Assembly: GCA_026388155.1 (NCBI GenBank) | Contig: JAPLKI010000020.1 | Span: forward strand, 1-64,000 | Direction of reading: 5' to 3' | Length of the DNA stretch: 64,000 nucleotides | From: Elusimicrobiota bacterium | Lineage (GTDB): Bacteria > Elusimicrobiota > Elusimicrobia > Elusimicrobiales > UBA9959 | Shown: positions 59,406-64,000 of the stretch, piece by piece | Numbering within the stretch: position 1 is the first letter of the stretch | Layout of the letters: every line of letters starts with the position of its first letter | Made by a program: the position numbers and the translations under genes | The notes under the pieces: generated by a model | The model's input: only the letters and a program-made list of their open reading frames with translations | Told to the model about the DNA's origin: nothing | Database searches by the model: none

Positions 59406-61091
59406 CTACTTGGCGAAGAACGGATGTTCAAGGTACGGCTTTCTATCCGGCTTGTCTTCGGTTTTTTTAATTTCCATTTCCTGAACAAGTATGGACGGCG
59501 CCACCAGCGAGGCCGGAGGGGTCCATGGAAGACTGTAAACTTTCATTTCCCTGGAAACCGCCACTATGTCGCGCAGCGCCCGCAAACTGGTGCCCATAAA
59601 CTCTATGGCATGCACCGGCTCCTCGCGCCCGTCGGCCGGGTAAACTTTGTAAGCTGAAAAAGAACGGTAAAAACTGCCTATGTCCCTTACAAGCAGGCAA
59701 TAGTCCAGCTCCTGCTCGCGGCAAAGATCCAGAAACTTTTTTTTCAGTTCGGCCATGGGCAGAACGCGGGCCGGGTTATCCTCGGGCTGGATCAAGACAT
59801 TGCCGGGGCCGCCGTTTACGAATTCATGGTACTCGCCGCGGCCATGGCCGTTCGATCTGTTGAAATCCCGCGTGGCTGCCCTGGACCGGTAAATATCCTT
59901 AAGTTTGCCTTTCTCCACAAGCTTCAATTTCTGAGCCGGCACGCCCTCGTCGTCCACCTCGTAATGGCCCATCAGCGCTTTGCCGTTGTAATCTCTGGCA
60001 AAAGGGTCATCCACCACGTTCAAAAACGGCGGCATAACGCGCATATCCAGGCGCTCCACAAGCTCCCCGGCGCGTCTGTAAATGTACTCGCTGGACCATT
60101 TATTCGTCTCTTTCCATATTTCGCGCGGGTTCGCGACATTGCGCACGAAAAAATTATCAAAAAACTTGGCGGCTGCGTTCTCTTCAAAAAGCACGGGGCC
60201 GATATAGGCCTTCATGGGCACGGACTTGCTCATGGCGGTAAGGCGTTGGGCTATTTCCCCGGCTTTTGCGGCAAGAGTTTCAAAAGAAGGAATGTCGGCC
60301 GCTCCGCAGAAGCCGAAACGCGCGCTGGCGCCGAGTTTGTAGCCGTCGGGAGAATAGGTGTCGCCGTCTATATTGATCACACCGGAACAATACGGCTTTT
60401 TAAACACCGAGCCCTCGCTGTTGACGAATCTTGCGTTGCCGGAATCGTAGCTCAGCGAGACCTGCGAATACTTCACGGCCGGATATTTGGTGAAAACCGC
60501 CGACAGCTGTTTGACGCGTTCCTGCCACAGAACCTCGTCAAGCCGCTCAGTGACCGCCGGCAAAAAAACCGTGTAAACCGGCTCAAAAACAAGGTCGTCG
60601 TACAGCTCGGTGATATTTTTTGATTCCTTAAAAGCTTTTTTCTTTGAATAGGTATCCAGGGCGTTCTTGTAGGCGGAGTCGGTAAGCGACCAGATACTGA
60701 AGCGCAGGCTGTCATAATTGTCGTCAAGGGCCACGCTGTAATCCACCGGGGGGCGGTAATCCCCCCAGGCGCTTCCCAGATAATTGGTGTTGTCGAATTT
60801 TTTATCGCCCACGCGGACCTCGGCCTTAAGACGGCGGTAAGGATAGGAACTAAACCCCTCCAGGGAGCCGAAGGTGGCGCTGATATAGCAGGAGGAGCCT
60901 TCGCTTACGGTATATGCCATGAAATACGGTTTCTGCAGATTGTCCATTTTCAGTTTGTTCATGGAGCGCGCCATCTCGTCGTTCATGGCCTTAAAAACGG
61001 CATCCCCTTCAGGTGCTGCGCACTGTGCCGCCGCGCAAAAAGAAAGCGAAATCAAAGCTGACAAGAGACTTTTTTTATAAATATTTTTCAT
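59406..61091 (-). CDS. Secreted TldD/TldE-like protein without zinc motif
   Basis: 561 residues with signal SLLSALISLSFCAAAQCA. The TldD/PmbA fold is recognised by GALMGHYEVDDEGVPAQKLK-type and DFNRSNGHGRGEYHEF-type segments shared with its neighbour. Where the neighbour has HEIIGH this protein reads FDNFFVRNVANPREIW, so the zinc-binding HExxxH is lost. In the cytoplasmic TldD/TldE pair, TldE likewise lacks the motif and forms a complex with TldD. Same length as the upstream gene, 79 bases apart on the same strand. Confidence 0.8.
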   Translation of the reverse strand: MKNIYKKSLLSALISLSFCAAAQCAAPEGDAVFKAMNDEMARSMNKLKMDNLQKPYFMAYTVSEGSSCYISATFGSLEGFSSYPYRRLKAEVRVGDKKFDNTNYLGSAWGDYRPPVDYSVALDDNYDSLRFSIWSLTDSAYKNALDTYSKKKAFKESKNITELYDDLVFEPVYTVFLPAVTERLDEVLWQERVKQLSAVFTKYPAVKYSQVSLSYDSGNARFVNSEGSVFKKPYCSGVINIDGDTYSPDGYKLGASARFGFCGAADIPSFETLAAKAGEIAQRLTAMSKSVPMKAYIGPVLFEENAAAKFFDNFFVRNVANPREIWKETNKWSSEYIYRRAGELVERLDMRVMPPFLNVVDDPFARDYNGKALMGHYEVDDEGVPAQKLKLVEKGKLKDIYRSRAATRDFNRSNGHGRGEYHEFVNGGPGNVLIQPEDNPARVLPMAELKKKFLDLCREQELDYCLLVRDIGSFYRSFSAYKVYPADGREEPVHAIEFMGTSLRALRDIVAVSREMKVYSLPWTPPASLVAPSILVQEMEIKKTEDKPDRKPYLEHPFFAK

Positions 61092-61107
61092 AAACAGCCT
61101 TTTTTAT

Positions 61108-61168
61108 CTGCGGTATCCGGTATTCCGTAACCAGTATTCAGTTACTGGTTACCGACTACTGGTTACTT
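61108..61168. repeat. Heptamer-period repeat (GTAACCA / GTTACTG words)
   Basis: GTAACCA, GTATTCA, GTTACTG, GTTACCG, ACTACTG, GTTACTT follow one another with an exact seven-base period. It lies between the two TldD-like genes. The vocabulary is unlike the other arrays but the period is the same. Confidence 0.7.
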
Positions 61169-61170
61169 CT

Positions 61171-62856
61171 TCACTTATCGTGCAGCGGCGGCTCAAGCAC
61201 CGGCGGCTTTTCCTGCGACTTCTTTGATTTTTCCACCTCTATTTCCGACATCAGTATGCTGGGCGCCACGGCTGAAACCGGCACCCAGCCCGATTCCGCG
61301 CCGCAAGTGCCGTTAAAAACGGCCGGGTCGTCGGCGGCGGCTATTATCTTGCTGAAATTGGCTATGGGCGTGCCCACAATGTCCACGCCGCGCACTATTT
61401 CATCGGGACGGCCGTCGGCGTAAACCCGGTAAACCAGAAGAGGCAAAACCTTGAAAGACTGCCCGCTGCCCCGGCCGGTGAAGGTGAACCCCCCCGAAAT
61501 ATCGCTGAACACCAGGCCGAAGGGTTTGCCCTGCTTTTTGCATTCCTCTATAAGCATTTCGCGGAGTTTCGGGTATGGCACGGTTTTTGAGGCCTCCACC
61601 ATGGTATTGCCCATGCGCGAAACGACCTGAAACCCGACCGACTTGCGGCCGTGGCCGTTGGACGAGGCGAAATCCCTTATGGGCGAGCGGCTCATCAAAA
61701 ATCCTTTAAGCACTCCGTTCTCTATCAGGTTGACCCGCTGGGCCTTCACCCCTTCATCATCGTAAGTGTAATGGCCGCGCAGCACCGTACCGTTAAACGA
61801 CTTTAAATTAGGATCGTCATAGAGGGTGATAAAATCAGCGGTGATCTTCTGGTTGAGTTTTTTGGCGAAGGTCTGGCCCGAATCCTCCAGCTTCTGGCGG
61901 TGGCCCTCAAGGCGGTGGCCGATAATTTCGTGGAAATACACGCCGGCGGGCCTTGCGTTAAGTATGGCCGGGCCGCTGAACGGGTCGACCAATGGAGCGC
62001 TTTTAAGCGCCTTAAGCTCGGTTATGGAACGCTCAATATCCTTTAGAACGACCTCGTCGGAGGGCAGTTCGGCCGGCGTTGCGGCGTGATACTGCATATC
62101 GCGTTCAAGTTCCATGCCGTCATCTGTGCGTGACGTTATGCTGTAGCCCATGTTCACATATGTGTTTCCGGTCTTAACGCGCGTGCCCTCGCTATTGACT
62201 ATATAGCGGTTGTCGGAGGTAATGCGGAGCCAGGCCTGGCCCTGGTAGATAAAAGCGTGCGGCGAGAACTTCTCCGTCAGTTTGTTGAGCCTGGCTTTCC
62301 AGGCGGCCTTGTCAAAAGAGGGGAATTCGGCCGTTTCATAAAAAACTTCCGCCTTGGCGGGCGAGAAATCCGGAGAAGGATCCTCTTCGGTTGCCGTGAT
62401 GGCCTTGTTCATTTTAACCTTTGTAAAGGCCTCGTAAGCGCGCTTGAAGGCGGCGTCGGTATGCTCCCACACGCGGGCGCGGATGGAGTTCTCGTCGTTT
62501 TCCACCGGCACGAACTGGGTGTAATTCGTCTGGGAATTAAATGAATTATCTCCCTTTATCTGGTGGGTATTATCCAGCTTAAAATCGTTGAAACGGGCGT
62601 CTATATCAAGGCGGCGGCGCTCGCTGTCATTCTCGCTGTCTGTCGCGCCCATGAAAGACGACGCGCTGTACTGCTTCGTGTCTATCACTTCATAGCCTAA
62701 AAAATAAAGCGGCGTCTTTTCAGCGTTTTTCAGAACGCCGAACGACCTGTCAAGCTCGGAGGTAAGGGCGTTCATTACCGCGTCGGTTTTTGCGTCCGAC
62801 GCGAAGGCGGGAGCCGCTAAAGCCTGCAAAGCGCAGATAAAAAGTGTTTTACGCAT
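61171..62856 (-). CDS. Secreted TldD-like metalloprotease
   Basis: 561 residues; signal TLFICALQALAAPAFAS. The zinc motif GVYFHEIIGHRLEGHR is intact (HExxxH, His near residue 308), and FTFTGRGSGQSFKVLP, RGHYTYDDEGVKAQRVN and SSNGHGRKSVGFQV match TldD-family segments. Cytoplasmic TldD/E trims unfolded peptides and matures microcin B17; this pair carries signal peptides and should act in the envelope. No peptide-antibiotic genes lie nearby. Confidence 0.85.
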   Translation of the reverse strand: MRKTLFICALQALAAPAFASDAKTDAVMNALTSELDRSFGVLKNAEKTPLYFLGYEVIDTKQYSASSFMGATDSENDSERRRLDIDARFNDFKLDNTHQIKGDNSFNSQTNYTQFVPVENDENSIRARVWEHTDAAFKRAYEAFTKVKMNKAITATEEDPSPDFSPAKAEVFYETAEFPSFDKAAWKARLNKLTEKFSPHAFIYQGQAWLRITSDNRYIVNSEGTRVKTGNTYVNMGYSITSRTDDGMELERDMQYHAATPAELPSDEVVLKDIERSITELKALKSAPLVDPFSGPAILNARPAGVYFHEIIGHRLEGHRQKLEDSGQTFAKKLNQKITADFITLYDDPNLKSFNGTVLRGHYTYDDEGVKAQRVNLIENGVLKGFLMSRSPIRDFASSNGHGRKSVGFQVVSRMGNTMVEASKTVPYPKLREMLIEECKKQGKPFGLVFSDISGGFTFTGRGSGQSFKVLPLLVYRVYADGRPDEIVRGVDIVGTPIANFSKIIAAADDPAVFNGTCGAESGWVPVSAVAPSILMSEIEVEKSKKSQEKPPVLEPPLHDK

Positions 62857-62953
62857 GATACCTCCGTAAGATAAACTACAGCCGGCCGGGCATAAGTTAA
62901 ATTATATAAATAAAGCGCCTTTCATTGCGGCTGTTCCAGCCGCGCCAAAAGCC

Positions 62954-63057
62954 GCCATACGCTATAGACTTGTAAGGAAACTCCTAAAAAGCATATAGCC
63001 TAAGGCATATGGCCTATAGCTTATGGCTGGCACGGCGTCCTTACGGCATATGGCACT
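62954..63057. repeat. Heptamer-period repeat block, third GCCATAnG copy
   Basis: GCCGCCATACGCTATAGACT, the core in inverted form (CTTGTAAGGAAACTCCTAAA), then AGGCATA, TGGCCTA, TAGCTTA words. Same family as 5826-5948 and 20653-20815. It abuts the stop codon of the next gene. Confidence 0.75.
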
Positions 63058-64000
63058 TTATTTATAATTTTCGGCGCGTTTTTTAATCTGCGTTATGAGC
63101 CCGGCGAAAATTATCTTGTGTACGGGGTATAGCCCATACCAGTAGATGTTACCCAGAAACCCGCGCGGCTCAAAATAGGCGGTCTGCCTTAAAACCGAGT
63201 CGCCGCTCACGCGGGGCAAAGCCTCAAATTCAAGCCAGCCCTTGCCGGGAAGCTTCATTTCCGCGCGCAGCAGTATCAGCCGGCCTTCCATCACGCGCTC
63301 CACACGCCAAAAATCAAGCGGTTCCCCCTGCCCGATAATATCCGGGTGACGCCGGCCCCTCCTCATGCCTATGCCGCCCGCCGCCCTGTCCATAAGCGCC
63401 CGAAGCGTCCAAAGCCAGTTGAGGTAAAACCAGCCCCGGCCTCCGCCTATGCCGCAGAAAGTTTTAAAGACCCTGAGCGCGGAAGCGTTCACGCCGAGGG
63501 TCCGCTCTTCAGCTATCAGCCCTTCCCTGTCTATGAAGGCGTACGGCTGGGTCTGCTCGGGTATTACTGACATAGCCCAGGTGGTTTCAACGGCGTTTTC
63601 GGAGATTCTCATTAAAGCGTATTTTACGGCGGTCTGATAGTCAAGCGGCTTTATCTCGGGGAAAAGCGACGCGGCGTCGGAATTTGTGCATACCACTTCA
63701 TATTCCGAACTTTCCATCAGAGGCCTCGCGAAGATTTTCGGTACCGGGGTGAGCAAACCTATTATATCCGCGCTCAAGGCCGCCGAAGGAACAACGGCTG
63801 ACAGGCGGCCAAGATCAGGGAACCAGCGTTTGAGCCCTCTGGCCGCGGCGAAAAACTCAAGCAGTTCGACATAAGTATATATGCCGGAACCGCCTATCTC
63901 TATCCTGCGGCCGGCGGTTTCGGGCTTATCCAGGCAGTTTATAAGGTAGGACAGCACGTCCCTTATGGCCACCGGCTGGCAGCGGGTACGCTTGAGATGA
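63058..64000 (-). CDS. NAD(P)-binding SDR-type protein with DUF2867 domain (5' end outside window)
   Basis: Partial: the frame stays open to position 64000 and the upstream residues HLKRTRCQPVAIRDVLSYLI match the middle of this family, so the visible Met-like GTG at 63972 is internal. The N-terminal Rossmann part lies beyond the edge. Seen here: the end of the nucleotide-binding domain (IEIGGSGIYTYVELLEFF) and a DUF2867-type C-terminal domain (IGMRRGRRHPDIIGQGEPLD, YFEPRGFLGNIYWYGLYPVH). YbjT/YcjF-like relatives lack a firmly known substrate. Confidence 0.85.
   Translation of the reverse strand, partial: HLKRTRCQPVAIRDVLSYLINCLDKPETAGRRIEIGGSGIYTYVELLEFFAAARGLKRWFPDLGRLSAVVPSAALSADIIGLLTPVPKIFARPLMESSEYEVVCTNSDAASLFPEIKPLDYQTAVKYALMRISENAVETTWAMSVIPEQTQPYAFIDREGLIAEERTLGVNASALRVFKTFCGIGGGRGWFYLNWLWTLRALMDRAAGGIGMRRGRRHPDIIGQGEPLDFWRVERVMEGRLILLRAEMKLPGKGWLEFEALPRVSGDSVLRQTAYFEPRGFLGNIYWYGLYPVHKIIFAGLITQIKKRAENYK

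Noticed and set aside
59406-61091. Pseudogene call for the TldD-like protein lacking HExxxH
   Set aside because: The frame is intact at full length with signal peptide and conserved segments, like the non-catalytic TldE.

Overview
The window looks like a chromosomal segment of a GC-rich, Gram-negative-type bacterium. Outer-membrane signs are a TonB-dependent receptor, an OmpA-domain lipoprotein, many lipobox proteins and an alpha-2-macroglobulin-like protein. An exported rubrerythrin, acetate-kinase-like proteins and an OPT transporter fit an anaerobic or microaerophilic fermenter. The mixture, and the very repeat-rich intergenic DNA, recall Elusimicrobiota from environmental genomes, but no rRNA or universal marker is present, so this placement is a guess. 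Nothing indicates a phage, a plasmid or a CRISPR array; the accessory character is in small intergenic repeats.

Layout. 1-9.8 kb: TetR regulator, CDF metal exporter, an IspH protein fused to a UbiA-like membrane domain, a BaiN/HI0933-type flavoprotein, tRNA-Val, an OPT transporter and a large unknown membrane protein. 9.8-10.5 kb: gene-free, holding a 529-bp structured element with terminal inverted repeats, flanked by 77-bp direct repeats. 10.5-15 kb: a secreted lipase-like hydrolase, then a fatty-acid-type cluster (FabG-like reductase, a tandem TetR fusion, and a ketoacyl synthase III relative that has lost two of three catalytic residues). 15.3-19.5 kb: tRNA-Asp, then the most unusual locus: two unequal acetate-kinase-family proteins in overlapping frames followed by a FolE2-family protein lacking the metal/catalytic residues, divergent from a NhaR-like LysR regulator. 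19.6-24 kb: an extracytoplasmic redox-repair group (OsmC, exported rubrerythrin, ferric-reductase-like membrane protein, MsrA, lipoprotein MsrB) and a lipoprotein cyclophilin. 24-33.3 kb: LtaS-like sulfatase, SRAP protein, receivers, HtpX, CsgG-like protein, lytic transglycosylase plus CHAP-like protein, thioesterase and DNA polymerase IV. 33.4-35.5 kb: a cobalamin riboswitch controlling a BtuB-like receptor. 35.6-46 kb: unknown lipoprotein, a 1990-residue alpha-2-macroglobulin, OmpA lipoprotein and a disordered membrane-anchored protein. 46.4-52.4 kb: PAP2 phosphatase, NAGPA-type glycosidase and GHL10 protein in a row, then a beta-lactamase-fold protein, TPR protein, FlgO/CsgG-like lipoprotein and polysaccharide deacetylase. 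52.5-57 kb: a winged-helix regulator and three secreted proteins of unknown function flanked by direct repeats. 57-64 kb: a histidine kinase with three receiver-like segments, a secreted TldD-like pair with one catalytic and one non-catalytic member, and the 3' part of a DUF2867-type oxidoreductase that runs off the right edge.

The intergenic DNA is as striking as the genes. One repeat family carries TTAACCCGAA-type ends and a hairpin whose arms differ between copies but stay complementary; it lies at gene 3' ends and in three cases supplies the stop codon. A second class is degenerate tandem heptamers with unrelated words at nine sites, one forming the end of a gene and one abutting a start. 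Other inverted-repeat elements resemble MITEs. All assignments are by reading and family knowledge; no search was run.
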